50,641 bases of DNA from Acidobacteriaceae bacterium (GCA_027452245.1 DAIDGW010000109.1:1-50641); one strand, 5' to 3'; positions 17,743-26,724 are shown, numbered from the stretch's first letter. Notes: generated from the sequence alone by a model not told the origin. Made by a program: numbers and translations.

Positions 17743-18906
17743 TCAGCCAAGCTCCTGCGCACCATCGACAGCGGCGCAGGTATAGATCTGAGGCTTGATT
17801 CCGGTAGCCCGCTCATAACGTTCGGACACGACGGCCGAAAATTCTACAGTATGTGGAGTCTCGACCAAATTCACCGTGCATCCGCCGAAACCGCCGCCCG
17901 TCATGCGTCCGCCGACAAAGCCGGGTAGGCCGTGAGCGGCATCGACCATGATATCGAGTTCTTTGCAGCTCACTTCATAAAGATCGCGCAGGCTGATGTG
18001 CGATTGCGCCATCAACTCTCCCAATCTTTGGAAATCGTTTTTCCTCAAGCTGTCGGCCGCCTGCAGAACCCTTTGATTTTCTCGTATGACGTGCTCGCAT
18101 CGTTTTCGCACAGTAGGGGAAAGCTCAGCGGAGACTTGATCGAGCAACGCTGGTGATACATCGCGCAAAGCATGGACATTCCGATCGTTTCTGGCAATCG
18201 TCTTGACCGCTTCGTCACACTCTCGCCGGCGAATGTTGTAATTCCCAGATGAAAGCTCGTGCTTGACCATCGTATTGCAGATGACCAGCCGCAGGTTAGA
18301 CGGAATAGGAACCAGTTGAAAATCGAGAGAGCGGCAATCGAGCAGGAGAGCGTCTCCGGCTTTTCCCATGCACGCGACGAACTGATCCATAATGCCAACC
18401 TGAGCACCCACAAATTCGTTTTCTGCGCGGCGACAGAGCTTGGCAATTTCGGAAAGCGCTAGATGCTGCGCCTTTGGATCTTCGCTCATTCGCAAGAGGG
18501 TCAACGCGGTGGAAACTTCAACCGCAGCAGACGAACTGAGGCCGGCTCCGATCGGAACTTCTCCCTGGACCAGCAGGTTCGCTCCCCGCAAGGCAATTCC
18601 CTGCTGTGCCAGCACCCAAGCGACTCCAAGTAGGTAATCAACCCACTTGCCTTGAGTCTTCGCGGGAAGATGGTCGAGATCAAACTCTAACGTTTCGTTG
18701 AAATTCTCGGAGCGGATGATAAGCTTGCGATCGCCTCGGGGCGCCGCGGCAACGGTTGTGAAAAACCCGATAGCCGCAGGCATGACAAAGCCGTCATTGT
18801 AGTCTGTGTGTTCGCCGATGAGATTAACCCGGCCGGGCGCGCGGAAAAATCGCGGCTGAGTCTTGAAGTATTCCTGAAACCGCGAAGCGAGTTCTTTCCC
18901 AGTCAT
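17743..18906 (-). CDS. galK: Galactokinase
   Basis: A 387-residue GHMP kinase phosphorylating galactose at C1. The galactokinase signature GRVNLIGEHTDYN is at 25-37, the ATP loop GAGLSSSAA near 118-126, and the third GHMP motif GGRMTGGGFGG near the C terminus. I chose ATG 18906; a GTG at 18930 would add eight residues with no better ribosome site. It diverges from galT across about 150 bases and is followed by the glycoside hydrolase. Together with galT it forms a partial Leloir pathway; galE and galM are not in the window. Confidence 0.92.
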   Translation of the reverse strand: MTGKELASRFQEYFKTQPRFFRAPGRVNLIGEHTDYNDGFVMPAAIGFFTTVAAAPRGDRKLIIRSENFNETLEFDLDHLPAKTQGKWVDYLLGVAWVLAQQGIALRGANLLVQGEVPIGAGLSSSAAVEVSTALTLLRMSEDPKAQHLALSEIAKLCRRAENEFVGAQVGIMDQFVACMGKAGDALLLDCRSLDFQLVPIPSNLRLVICNTMVKHELSSGNYNIRRRECDEAVKTIARNDRNVHALRDVSPALLDQVSAELSPTVRKRCEHVIRENQRVLQAADSLRKNDFQRLGELMAQSHISLRDLYEVSCKELDIMVDAAHGLPGFVGGRMTGGGFGGCTVNLVETPHTVEFSAVVSERYERATGIKPQIYTCAAVDGAQELG

Positions 18907-18943
18907 GGACGGAAGCGGTGCTCTAAACACTCAAACGACTCGC

Positions 18944-19036
18944 AAAGGCGCCCCTTTCGAATCGTATAATGATCGGTCGCTGGGGAGCCTGAAAGCGACC
19001 ATAAGCTGCCCTGAGAAGCATGTCAAATCAGGCTCC
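18944..19036 (+). promoter_or_regulatory. galK/galT divergent control region with structured galT leader
   Basis: A perfect TATAAT (18965-18970) could be the galT -10 box, although no good -35 is seen. AAAGG-N4-CCTTT (18944-18957) is a small palindrome upstream. Starting near the predicted transcript start, GGTCGCT (18975-18981) pairs with AGCGACC (18994-19000) around a 12-base loop. Within this loop GGAGCCTGA (18984-18992) is perfectly complementary to TCAGGCTCC (19028-19036), just before the galT ribosome site. The two pairings cross, so they form either a pseudoknot or alternative folds. Confidence 0.5.
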
Positions 19037-19056
19037 GAATCTAGGATCCAGAACAC

Positions 19057-20088
19057 TTGAAACTTACGGACATTCCACATCGCAGGCTGAACCCGCTCAC
19101 GAATGAATGGGTCGTTGTTTCTCCGCAGCGCGCCACAAGGCCCTGGCAAGGAGAAGTTTCGCACCCGCCCGCCGTTTCTGAACGGGACTACGATCCCTCA
19201 TGCTACCTATGTCCGGGGAACGATCGAGTAGGAGGTGTAAAGAACTCGGCGTATAGCGGAACGTTTGTGTTTGACAATGATTTTGCGGCGCTCGTTCCTA
19301 AAGTTCCGGACCAGAAGCAGCTTGACCTTGATGAAAAAGGTTTGATCGTGGCGGAAGCCGAGCCAGGAATATGCCGCGTCATGTGTTTTTCCCCCCAGCA
19401 CAACTTGACGCTCTCCACCATGAAGGTGGGCGAGATTGAAACCGTCGTGCGTACATGGATGGATCAATTTCGCGAATTAGGAGCAATGCCGAACGTCCGT
19501 AATGTGCAAATTTTTGAAAATCGGGGTGCGATGATGGGTGCCAGCAATCCTCATCCGCACTGCCAGATCTGGGCCACGGCCTCAGTGCCGCAACAACCCT
19601 TGAAAGAACTGGAAAATCAGAAGACCTATCTCGCGAGGCACAAACGGTGCCTGCTGTGTGATTATCTGGCACTCGAAGAAGGGCAAAGAGTACGTATCGT
19701 TGCGGAAAACGAGGGGTTCGTCGCGATCGTGCCGTTCTGGGCTACGTGGCCGTTTGAACTGCTGATTTGCAGCCGGCGACACTTCGCTTCGATGAACGAA
19801 TTATCCACCGCTGAAATAGCTTCTCTTAGTCGAATGCTGAAACAGACGACCGCTACCTACGATCGCGTGTTCAACACTCCCTTTCCATACACGATGGGAT
19901 TTCACCAAGCGCCGACTGATGAAGCCCCACATCCTGAATGGCATTTTCACGCGCACTTTTATCCCCCGCTGCTTCGGTCTGCTACAGTCCGGAAATACAT
20001 GGTCGGATTTGAGATGTTGTGCACTCCTCAGCGCGATGTCACACCCGAAATGGCTGCCGAAAAACTGCGCTCCGTCGTGTCTGAATAG
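19057..20088 (+). CDS. galT: Galactose-1-phosphate uridylyltransferase
   Basis: A 343-residue HIT-superfamily transferase exchanging UMP between UDP-glucose and galactose-1-phosphate. The active-site triad His166-Pro-His168 lies in NPHPHCQIW, aligned with E. coli His164-Pro-His166. Zinc-type cysteines appear in SCYLCPGN and KRCLLCDY. The C-terminal histidines HPEWHFHAHFYPP complete the second half. The start is TTG 19057, with AGGA ten bases upstream, giving the typical N terminus RRLNPLTNEWVVVSPQR. It diverges from galK. Confidence 0.92.
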   Translation: MKLTDIPHRRLNPLTNEWVVVSPQRATRPWQGEVSHPPAVSERDYDPSCYLCPGNDRVGGVKNSAYSGTFVFDNDFAALVPKVPDQKQLDLDEKGLIVAEAEPGICRVMCFSPQHNLTLSTMKVGEIETVVRTWMDQFRELGAMPNVRNVQIFENRGAMMGASNPHPHCQIWATASVPQQPLKELENQKTYLARHKRCLLCDYLALEEGQRVRIVAENEGFVAIVPFWATWPFELLICSRRHFASMNELSTAEIASLSRMLKQTTATYDRVFNTPFPYTMGFHQAPTDEAPHPEWHFHAHFYPPLLRSATVRKYMVGFEMLCTPQRDVTPEMAAEKLRSVVSE

Positions 20089-20206
20089 AGCCCGTCCGCG
20101 CCAGTAACTTCGGTCATCTCGGTTTCGGTACCACTGTAAGCTCCACGAACGAGCCATTGTCGAAGCTGCGATCAGGCGGCAATCTGGTATGCAGTTGAGG
20201 GAGCCT

Positions 20207-20335
20207 ATGGATTATTTCATCAGCAAAGTTTGGCCAAACAGCAGGCTTCGAGACCTAGCAGAGTACGCGGTGATGCTATGCGTGATTTCGGTCGTCATGG
20301 TGACGGCGCTGAGAATCTTGGGGCTGATGCACTGA
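20207..20335 (+). CDS. Small Flp/Fap pilin-like single-span peptide
   Basis: A 42-codon gene. ATG 20207 follows GAGGGAG, an excellent ribosome site. The peptide has a short charged N terminus, then LAEYAVMLCVISVVMVTALRI, a hydrophobic helix preceded by the Glu-Tyr pair characteristic of Flp/Fap prepilins. The expected glycine before the Flp cleavage point is absent (leucine instead), so processing is doubtful. No tad or prepilin peptidase genes are in the window; such solitary Flp-like peptides occur in other bacteria. It lies between galT and the convergent MoaD-like gene. The gene is likely; the pilin role is tentative. Confidence 0.55.
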   Translation: MDYFISKVWPNSRLRDLAEYAVMLCVISVVMVTALRILGLMH

Positions 20336-20370
20336 CGTCTCAGTTGGACCAACCCCTCTCTTGCTGGGGA

Positions 20371-20667
20371 CTATCCTCCGGCGATAGCACCGATGATCAG
20401 GAAGGGCTCTTTGCCAGACGCAACCGCATCGGGCAGCGGCGCATCCGGCGACTCGTGGGACAAATCCTCTTCGCAGGCGAAGAAACGAAGGAAGGGGCGC
20501 CGCTGTCTGGTGACGTGATCACGAATCGCGCCACACAGCATGGGATATTGGGCCTCGAGGGCATCGAGCACGGATCGCTGCGTGACTGGAGGAGCCACTT
20601 CGAGTTCGACGTCCGCAGAGACACGGGCGAGCGTACGTAGGTGAAATGGGAGAACGACGCGGACCAT
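20371..20667 (-). CDS. MoaD/ThiS-family ubiquitin-like protein
   Basis: A 98-residue beta-grasp protein. The start [14 protein letters not shown], the central helix [12 protein letters not shown] and the C-terminal end IAGG are the hallmarks of MoaD/ThiS sulfur carriers; the terminal Gly-Gly is where an E1-like enzyme would adenylate and thiocarboxylate. The frame extends to 20877 over the neighbour, but ATG 20667 gives the conserved N terminus. No moaE, moeB or thiF homologue is nearby. It is the last gene of a minus-strand series including a BNR propeller protein. I recall BNR-propeller and MoaD-like genes often being neighbours in other genomes, so a shared but unknown task is plausible. 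Confidence 0.75.
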   Translation of the reverse strand: MVRVVLPFHLRTLARVSADVELEVAPPVTQRSVLDALEAQYPMLCGAIRDHVTRQRRPFLRFFACEEDLSHESPDAPLPDAVASGKEPFLIIGAIAGG

Positions 20668-20696
20668 ATGGCTTCTTCGCCTGAAAGATTTCTGTC

Positions 20697-21158
20697 CTAA
20701 GCCGCGACGTTCCCTTCGCGGGCTTTCTGCAAATCTGCGATTACGATCTTTTTCATTTTGAGCATCGACTGCATCACGGCACGCGATTTTTGCGGATCCT
20801 GGTCGCTCAGCAACTCCCCGAGCACTTTCGGCACGATTTGCCAAGATAATCCAAATTTGTCCTTGAGCCAGCCGCATTGTCCTTGCAATCCGCCCTCGGA
20901 GAGCTTCTCCCAGTATCTGTCGACTTCTTCTTGCGTATCGCAGCTGACCATAAATGAGACAGCTTCCGTGAACTTGAAGTGCGGGCCGCCATTGAGTCCA
21001 ACGAAGCGTTGGCCATTGAGTTCAAAAGTAATGGTTAAGACTCTGCCTTCGGCGCGGGCGATGTTCAAGATCTTCGCATCCTTGAAGATCGAAGCGTAAT
21101 GATTCACGGCCTCTTCGAGATTATTGTCGAACCATAAAAACGGCGTGATGTTTGGCAT
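20697..21158 (-). CDS. VOC-superfamily PhnB-like protein (3-dmu-9_3-mt type)
   Basis: A 153-residue vicinal-oxygen-chelate fold protein. [22 protein letters not shown] at the N terminus is broken here only by family variation, and [15 protein letters not shown] is the characteristic C-terminal half of PhnB-like proteins often misnamed 3-demethylubiquinone methyltransferases. No confirmed enzymatic role exists for this group. The ATG at 21158 has AGGAG seven bases upstream; the longer frame from GTG 21197 would start inside a hairpin. It sits between the BNR propeller and the MoaD-like gene, probably in one transcript. Confidence 0.8.
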   Translation of the reverse strand: MPNITPFLWFDNNLEEAVNHYASIFKDAKILNIARAEGRVLTITFELNGQRFVGLNGGPHFKFTEAVSFMVSCDTQEEVDRYWEKLSEGGLQGQCGWLKDKFGLSWQIVPKVLGELLSDQDPQKSRAVMQSMLKMKKIVIADLQKAREGNVAA

Positions 21159-21191
21159 CGTGTTACTCCTGATCAACAACTCCTTGGCTAC

Positions 21192-21213
21192 GGGCACGGT
21201 TTGAGCCGTGCCC
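21192..21213 (-). repeat. Perfect intercistronic hairpin
   Basis: GGGCACGG and CCGTGCCC form a perfect 8-bp GC-rich stem around a 6-base loop between the BNR and VOC genes. There is no T-run, so it is not a classic terminator. It could stabilise the upstream mRNA segment or be one copy of a REP-like palindrome; no second copy is seen in this window. Confidence 0.6.
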
Positions 21214-21227
21214 TTAGGAGATTCGAA

Positions 21228-22400
21228 CTACTTAAGCGTCTGCACCTCGATGGAAAAGACTGCCGGCAGGTTCTCTACGATTGGCTTCCAACTATCACCC
21301 GCGTCGGCTGAGGCATAAACCTGGCCGCCAGTCGTTCCGAAATAAATCCCACACTTATCGAGCGAATCGACGGCCATAGCATCCCGAAGCACATTGACGT
21401 AGCAATTACTCTGTGGAAGGCCCTTCGTCAGCGGTTCCCATTCGTTGCCTCCGGTGCGGCTACGAAATACCTGTAGCTTGCCGTCAACCGGGAAATGTTC
21501 ACTGTCGCTCTTGATGGGAACAACATACAGGGTCTCCGGTTCATGTGCGTGTACGTCAATCACGAATCCAAAATCGGTAGGCAGATTGCCGCTTACTTCC
21601 TTCCATTCATCACCGGCATTGTCGCTGCGCATCACGTCCCAGTGTTTCTGCATGAACATGACACCTGGCCGTTTTGCCGACATGGCGATGTGATGGACGC
21701 AATGGCCAACTTCCGCATTCGGATCGGGAATGTACTGCGACTTCAATCCTTTGTTGATCGGCTTCCATGTTTCTCCGCCGTCATCGGTGCGAAACGCACC
21801 GGCAGCGGAAATCGCAATCCACATGCGCTTGGGATTGCTCGGATCCAGAATGATCGTATGCAGACACATGCCACCGGCCCCAGGCTGCCACTTCGGTCCG
21901 GTACCGTGGCCGCGGAGTCCCGGAAGTTCGCGCCAGTTCTCGCCACCATCGGTGGACCGGAACAATGCCGCATCTTCTATACCGGCATAGACCGTATTGG
22001 GGTCGGTCAACGAAGGCTCCAGGTGCCAGACCCGCTTAAATTCCCACGGATGCTGCGTGCCGTCGTACCACTGATGTGTCGTAAGAGGCTTCTTCGCCGT
22101 GTCGTAAACGAATTTGTTGCTGCCAGCCTTGTTAGGACCAGCCGTCGGATCGGGAACAAACGCAGTTCCCGGCTGATGCCAAGTCTTACCCCCGTCGTCG
22201 GAGCGCTGAATGACCTGTCCAAACCAACCGCTGGTTTGCGAGGCATAAATCCGGTTCGGATCCACCGGCGATCCCTTCAGGTGATAGAGTTCCCACCCGG
22301 CAAAAAGCGGACCGCTGACGTTCCACTTGTCACGCTTGCCGTCAGCTTCCAAGATGAATGCTCCCTTATGCGTCCCCACAAGAACTCGCACTCCACTCAT
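21228..22400 (-). CDS. BNR/Asp-box beta-propeller protein (sialidase-like fold, no signal peptide)
   Basis: A 390-residue protein made of repeated beta-propeller blades. Asp boxes are seen at SDDGGKTW (67-74), STDGGENW (149-156), TDDGGETW (205-212), SDNAGDEW (259-266), SRTGGNEW (about 315) and SADAGDSW (about 365), giving about six blades. There is no secretion signal ([17 protein letters not shown]), so it is likely cytoplasmic, unlike true sialidases. The sialidase arginine triad is not evident, and I would not call it a sialidase. ATG 22400 has GGAGAG upstream. Cysteine/histidine-rich pieces ([20 protein letters not shown]) could bind metal or a ligand. Its neighbours are VOC proteins and a MoaD-like protein. 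Confidence 0.8.
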   Translation of the reverse strand: MSGVRVLVGTHKGAFILEADGKRDKWNVSGPLFAGWELYHLKGSPVDPNRIYASQTSGWFGQVIQRSDDGGKTWHQPGTAFVPDPTAGPNKAGSNKFVYDTAKKPLTTHQWYDGTQHPWEFKRVWHLEPSLTDPNTVYAGIEDAALFRSTDGGENWRELPGLRGHGTGPKWQPGAGGMCLHTIILDPSNPKRMWIAISAAGAFRTDDGGETWKPINKGLKSQYIPDPNAEVGHCVHHIAMSAKRPGVMFMQKHWDVMRSDNAGDEWKEVSGNLPTDFGFVIDVHAHEPETLYVVPIKSDSEHFPVDGKLQVFRSRTGGNEWEPLTKGLPQSNCYVNVLRDAMAVDSLDKCGIYFGTTGGQVYASADAGDSWKPIVENLPAVFSIEVQTLK

Positions 22401-22701
22401 AGCGATCTCTCCATTCTGTAGTCAATTCGAATTCCGAACGCGTCCCCAATTTAGATCTTTTGATACGTAAGCATCTGCACACCAGAAGAACAAAGGTTGC
22501 CGCTCCCAATCAGAACAGGTTGCAGTAGAAGAGATACTCTTCAACGGGCGTTTTCCAGCAGCTATGCTATAGCCACATGACATTTGAAACGACCACTTTC
22601 CGCACGCACTGCTCTCTCCCTTATTGATACACAGGAGACAACACCTACGCGATTGCGCCGTTCTTGCTCATTTAATTGTCCATGAATTCGGGATACTGCC
22701 C
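22401..22701. other. Intergenic region upstream of the BNR gene
   Basis: About 300 bases with no convincing gene. A promoter for the BNR-VOC-MoaD genes is expected here. The VOC stop codon at the right edge lies in a small hairpin (ACTGCC with GGCAGT), which has a T-run only on the plus strand and so would not terminate the VOC transcript. Confidence 0.4.
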
Positions 22702-23112
22702 TCAGGCAGTTTTCTCGCAATTGACGATCCATGGAACGCCGAACTGGTCCGTGAACATCGCAAATCGCGCCGCCCAGAAAGTCTCCTGGATCGGCATGGT
22801 TATTTTCCCACCGACGGACATTTCGCGAAAAATGCGCTCGGCCTCTTTGAGGTCCTTCAAGTCGATCGACACCGAGAATCCCTGTGGTGTGGAATAGCGT
22901 CCCGGAGGAGCATCCGAAGCGAGGAGAATGTCGTCCCCAAAACTCAAGCGCGCGTGGAGTACTTTGCGTTTCCACTCGGATGGAACCTGCTGGGCTGCTG
23001 GCGTCCCTTCAAAGAACATCATGGCCTCAATTTTGGCGCCTAGACACTTCGAATAGAATCTGAAAGCCGCTTCGCAATTGCCGTTGAAGTGCACATACGG
23101 ATTCACGTGCAT
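22702..23112 (-). CDS. VOC-superfamily PhnB/glyoxalase-like protein
   Basis: A 136-residue PhnB-type protein. NPYVHFNGNCEAAFRFYSK at the N terminus and TDQFGVPWIVN at the C terminus are typical, with ARLSFGDDILLASD in between. The family has a paired beta-alpha-beta-beta-beta fold; its function is generally unknown. It starts at ATG 23112, about 70 bases downstream of the HxlR regulator on the same strand, so the regulator may control it. It is a different subgroup from the VOC protein at 20697-21158. Confidence 0.82.
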   Translation of the reverse strand: MHVNPYVHFNGNCEAAFRFYSKCLGAKIEAMMFFEGTPAAQQVPSEWKRKVLHARLSFGDDILLASDAPPGRYSTPQGFSVSIDLKDLKEAERIFREMSVGGKITMPIQETFWAARFAMFTDQFGVPWIVNCEKTA

Positions 23113-23183
23113 GAGAACTCTCCTGCTTTACTAAAAATTTGCAAACCCCTATTGAAAACCTCACGAATGGTTGCAGACAATCT

Positions 23184-23672
23184 CTATCGCTTCCGCGCCA
23201 AATTCTCGACTACCTCGGCATCGAACCGGGGAAGCAAGGGTGTTGAATCCCGTTCGCGCCAGCGCCGCCGAACTTCGGCGAGGATAGCATCACGATTCTT
23301 GTCCATTTCCTCCATGATGACGCAAAGGGGCCCGCCTTGCGTATGCCTGGCGCCCCAAATCAGCAATTCCAAAAGCACAGGAGCAAGGGCGATGCCTTTT
23401 TCGGTAAGCCGATAATTCACCCGCCGTCCGTCCGATTCCTCTGGCTCAGTGCAGATAATTCCGTGGGCTTCGAGTTTCTGCAAACGGTCGGAAAGGATGT
23501 TAGTGGCAATTCCCTCTCCCGAATGCTCGAACTCTTTAAACGTACGGAAGCCCCGCACCATAAGATCGCGAATGATCAGCAGCGACCAGCGGTCCCCAAA
23601 AATCTCCAGCGAGATACTTACGGGACAACCGGACCGGCGCTTCGGTTTCGGCTTCCCTGCCACGTCCAGCAC
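23184..23672 (-). CDS. HxlR-family transcriptional regulator
   Basis: A winged-helix regulator of about 162 residues. The family hallmark is GCPVSISLEIFGDRWSLLI, followed by FKEFEHSGEGIATNILSDRL and the wing EESDGRRVNYRLTEKG. The HxlR cysteine in GCP is present and could sense electrophiles or oxidants. The frame continues to 23825, but this upstream part covers a palindromic operator and lacks homology. I place the start at GTG 23672; GTG 23663 is also possible and neither has a clear ribosome site. It is followed by a VOC gene and diverges from xylB. Confidence 0.82.
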   Translation of the reverse strand: MLDVAGKPKPKRRSGCPVSISLEIFGDRWSLLIIRDLMVRGFRTFKEFEHSGEGIATNILSDRLQKLEAHGIICTEPEESDGRRVNYRLTEKGIALAPVLLELLIWGARHTQGGPLCVIMEEMDKNRDAILAEVRRRWRERDSTPLLPRFDAEVVENLARKR

Positions 23673-23683
23673 GTTAGCAACAG

Positions 23684-23704
23684 TAACTTGTAATATGCAA
23701 GTTA
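23684..23704. promoter_or_regulatory. Palindromic operator candidate upstream of the HxlR gene
   Basis: TAACTTG-N7-CAAGTTA is a perfect 7-base inverted repeat, 11 bases upstream of the preferred HxlR start. Its size and place fit an operator bound by the HxlR dimer for autoregulation. It is 138 bases from xylB, so effects on xylB are less likely. Confidence 0.55.
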
Positions 23705-23841
23705 AATTTGCACTCGCTTTCCACAGCAGGTGTTGCAATAGCAAGGTTCTTGAATCGGAGAGCGTTCCGCAATACCGCGGCCATTTGCCAAAGCGACTTT
23801 GCCGAACATCAGGTGCACCCTGCATCGGGTGAATGGCATGA

Positions 23842-25353
23842 TTGGAATCAGGAGAAAAATCTATCTATTCACTTGGGATCGATGTTGGAACCGGGAGTAC
23901 TCGTGCCTTGGTGATTGACGAACAGGGCACGGTAATCGCGTCTGCAACCGAAGAGCACGAATCCTTTGCTTCTCCGCAGATTGGATGGGCTGAGCAAAAT
24001 CCTGAAGACTGGTGGCGTGCCTGCGGTATTTCCGTTCAAAAAGCTCTTGCAAACGGCCAGATCCGCCCTGAGCAGATCGCCTGCGTAGGTCTTTCAGGAC
24101 AGATGCACGGGGCGGTCCTGCTGGACGCGGCGGACCGCGTGGTCCGTCCGGCGCTGATCTGGTGCGATGTGCGGACAGAGCGGCAATGTCGCATGCTCAC
24201 CGAAAAGATTGGGGCCGACCGTCTCATCCAACTCACGTGCAATCCCGCATTGCCGAATTTCACCCTTACGAAACTCCTCTGGGTACGCGATCTGGAGCCG
24301 GAAAACTGGAAGCGCGTGCGGTCAGTCCTGTTGCCGAAAGACTATGTCAGGTTTCGATTGACGGGCGAGCGGGCGAGCGATGTTGCGGATGCCTCCGGAA
24401 CTCTGCTCCTCAATGTTGTGAAGCGCAAGTGGTCGAGCGAGATGCTGGCAGCCACAGAAATTGATGAACGCGTGCTGCCGAAACTCTGCGAATCACCTGA
24501 CGTTTGCGGACAAGTCTCTGCCGAAGGCTCGGCGGCGACGACTCTAAAGCCGGGAACGCCCGTTGTGGCCGGAGCAGGTGATCAGGCGGCGGGCGCAACT
24601 GGGATGGGCATTGTCGTTCCGGGAGAAGTAAGCGCGACTATTGGAACTTCCGGCGTAGTTTTCGCCGCCACGGATCGCCCAGAGGTGGATCCCAAGGGTC
24701 GTTTGCACACGTTCTGTCATGCCATTCCGGGGCGGTGGCATGTCATGGGCGTAACCCAGGCCGCAGGCCTGTCCTTGCGCTGGTTGCGCGATACGTTTCA
24801 CGACGACGGACATCCCCCTTCTTATGATGAACTGACAGCGGAAGCAGCATCAGTGGCTCCCGGGTCTGATGGTCTGTTGTGGACGCCATACCTGATGGGC
24901 GAGAGAACGCCGCACCTCGACCCCAACGCACGCGCCGCATTGCTCGGGCTTACCGCTTCGCACAAACGTGGACACATCGTACGCGCCGTCCTCGAGGGCG
25001 TGGCATTCAGCCTCCGAGATGCGTTCACAATCTTCCAGGAAATGGACGTGCCCGTCCGGAGGGTCCGGCTCGGCGGAGGGGGGACGCGATCTGCTCTTTG
25101 GAGGCAGATTCAGGCGGACATCTACGACCAGGAAGTGGAGATCGTGGAAGCAGAAGAAGGAGCTGCCTATGGCGCGGCGATTCTCGCGGGTGTCGGTGCA
25201 GGCTGCTGGCCGTCAGTTGATGCCGCTTGCGAGTCTGTTGTACGCGTCCGCGAGCGGGTAGCGCCGCGTCCCGATGTGGTCAGGAAGATGAACGACCGTT
25301 ACGCTGCTTACCGGCGAGTCTATCCGGCGACGCGTCAGATTTTCATTTCATAA
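23842..25353 (+). CDS. xylB: Xylulokinase
   Basis: A 503-residue FGGY carbohydrate kinase converting xylulose to xylulose-5-phosphate. [16 protein letters not shown] is the first phosphate motif. [13 protein letters not shown] near residue 90 is the xylulokinase signature; [13 protein letters not shown] and [13 protein letters not shown] are the later FGGY motifs. The start is uncertain: TTG 23842 is the first start codon after an in-frame stop and the AGGAG at 23850 lies downstream of it, so a later or non-standard start cannot be excluded. xylA follows 32 bases later. Confidence 0.9.
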   Translation: MESGEKSIYSLGIDVGTGSTRALVIDEQGTVIASATEEHESFASPQIGWAEQNPEDWWRACGISVQKALANGQIRPEQIACVGLSGQMHGAVLLDAADRVVRPALIWCDVRTERQCRMLTEKIGADRLIQLTCNPALPNFTLTKLLWVRDLEPENWKRVRSVLLPKDYVRFRLTGERASDVADASGTLLLNVVKRKWSSEMLAATEIDERVLPKLCESPDVCGQVSAEGSAATTLKPGTPVVAGAGDQAAGATGMGIVVPGEVSATIGTSGVVFAATDRPEVDPKGRLHTFCHAIPGRWHVMGVTQAAGLSLRWLRDTFHDDGHPPSYDELTAEAASVAPGSDGLLWTPYLMGERTPHLDPNARAALLGLTASHKRGHIVRAVLEGVAFSLRDAFTIFQEMDVPVRRVRLGGGGTRSALWRQIQADIYDQEVEIVEAEEGAAYGAAILAGVGAGCWPSVDAACESVVRVRERVAPRPDVVRKMNDRYAAYRRVYPATRQIFIS

Positions 25354-25385
25354 AGCTTTCGTATGAAATGCAGGAGAACGGTGCG

Positions 25386-26561
25386 ATGACTCAAAGCAAC
25401 TACGAACCTCGGCCCGAACATAGATTTTCCTTTGGACTCTGGACCGTTGGAAACCGCGGGCGCGATCCTTTTGGGGATGCGGTGCGGGAAGCAATCTCTC
25501 CGGTTGATATTGTCAGCCTACTGGCCGAAGTGGGAGCCTGGGGAGTGAACCTGCATGACAACGATCTGATTCCGTTCGACGCTACTCCAGCCGAGCGCAA
25601 CCGCATAGTTTCAAAGTTCAAGAAAGCGTGCGAGCACAACGGAATCATCGTGCCGATGGCCACGGTGAACCTGTTTTTCCACCCTGTCTTCCGCGACGGC
25701 GCATTCACCGCAAATGATGCCGGCGTTCGCGCATTGGCACTACAGAAAACCATGCGGGCCATGGATCTCGGAGCAGAACTGGGTGCCAAAATCTTCGTTC
25801 TATGGGGCGGACGGGAGGGCGTTGAAACGGATGCCTGCCGCCGACCCGATGAGGCCATTAAACGGCTGCGCGAGGCCGTAAATTATCTTTGCGAGTACTC
25901 CATCGACCGCGGCTACGGATATAAGTTTGCGCTCGAATCGAAACCCAACGAACCGCGCGGCGATATCTACATGGCCACGACTGGACATTATCTGGGTTTC
26001 ATCGCCACCCTTGATCAGCCTGACATGGTGGGTGTGAATCCGGAGGTCGCGCATGAGACTATGGCTGGGCTCAACTTCATGCATGGCGTCGCGCAGGCGT
26101 GGGAAGCTGGCAAACTCTTCCATATTGATCTTAACGATCAGATGCCCGGTCGCTACGACCAGGATTTTCGCTTCGGCTCTGCCAATCCGAAATCGGCATT
26201 CTGGCTCGTCAAGTTTCTGGAGGATGCCGGTTATTCCGGACCGCGTCATTTCGATGCTCACGCCTACCGCACTGAGAATTACGAAGGCGTGAAGGACTTC
26301 GCCCGAGGCTGCATGCGTACTTATCTGATTCTGAAAGAGAAAGGCGAGATTTGGAATGCGGACCAGGAGATCCAGGAAATTCTGGAATCAATCTCGGCTG
26401 GATCAGAGGACCTTCCATCGACTTCGGATTTCTCCAAAGCAAACGCCGGTAACCTGCTAAAACACCATTTCAATATCGACAAAATGCTTGGCAAGGCGCT
26501 ACCTTATGAGCGTTTAGACCAGCTCACGATCGACATTCTGCTGGGGGTGCGTCAGCGATGA
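25386..26561 (+). CDS. xylA: Xylose isomerase (class I, short actinobacterial-like form)
   Basis: A 391-residue metal-dependent isomerase for xylose and xylulose. [17 protein letters not shown] at the N terminus and [13 protein letters not shown], with the catalytic histidine, match the short class typified by Streptomyces. Metal ligands are seen in [32 protein letters not shown] and [10 protein letters not shown]. The frame runs upstream into xylB, but ATG 25386, with AGGAG nine bases before, gives the proper N terminus. It forms an operon with xylB for xylose use. Confidence 0.93.
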   Translation: MTQSNYEPRPEHRFSFGLWTVGNRGRDPFGDAVREAISPVDIVSLLAEVGAWGVNLHDNDLIPFDATPAERNRIVSKFKKACEHNGIIVPMATVNLFFHPVFRDGAFTANDAGVRALALQKTMRAMDLGAELGAKIFVLWGGREGVETDACRRPDEAIKRLREAVNYLCEYSIDRGYGYKFALESKPNEPRGDIYMATTGHYLGFIATLDQPDMVGVNPEVAHETMAGLNFMHGVAQAWEAGKLFHIDLNDQMPGRYDQDFRFGSANPKSAFWLVKFLEDAGYSGPRHFDAHAYRTENYEGVKDFARGCMRTYLILKEKGEIWNADQEIQEILESISAGSEDLPSTSDFSKANAGNLLKHHFNIDKMLGKALPYERLDQLTIDILLGVRQR

Positions 26562-26724
26562 GCGCGCTGAATCCAGAAGTCTGCAATTTCTTATTGCGTG
26601 GTGTTCAATTTACGAATCTAACGGGGTATGAGGTAAGTCCATTCGGGATGGAAACAGCAGCCGGACCGGTAGTCTTCAAATCGGCTAAATCTCCATGTTC
26701 ACCCGATCGTTGTGGAGGTGATTT

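Noticed and set aside
20230..20640. 136-codon plus-strand frame opposite the MoaD-like gene
   Set aside because: The product has no recognisable features, and the opposite strand encodes a clear MoaD-like protein. Its first part overlaps the Flp-like gene in another frame.
21228..22400. Calling the BNR propeller a sialidase
   Set aside because: Asp boxes alone do not indicate sialidase; there is no signal peptide and no evident arginine triad.
21495..22421. 308-codon plus-strand frame opposite the BNR gene
   Set aside because: It is the antisense of a repeat-rich coding region; its translation is basic and without domains.
25227..25385. Upstream extension of xylA
   Set aside because: It overlaps xylB and lacks xylose isomerase features; ATG 25386 has AGGAG before it.
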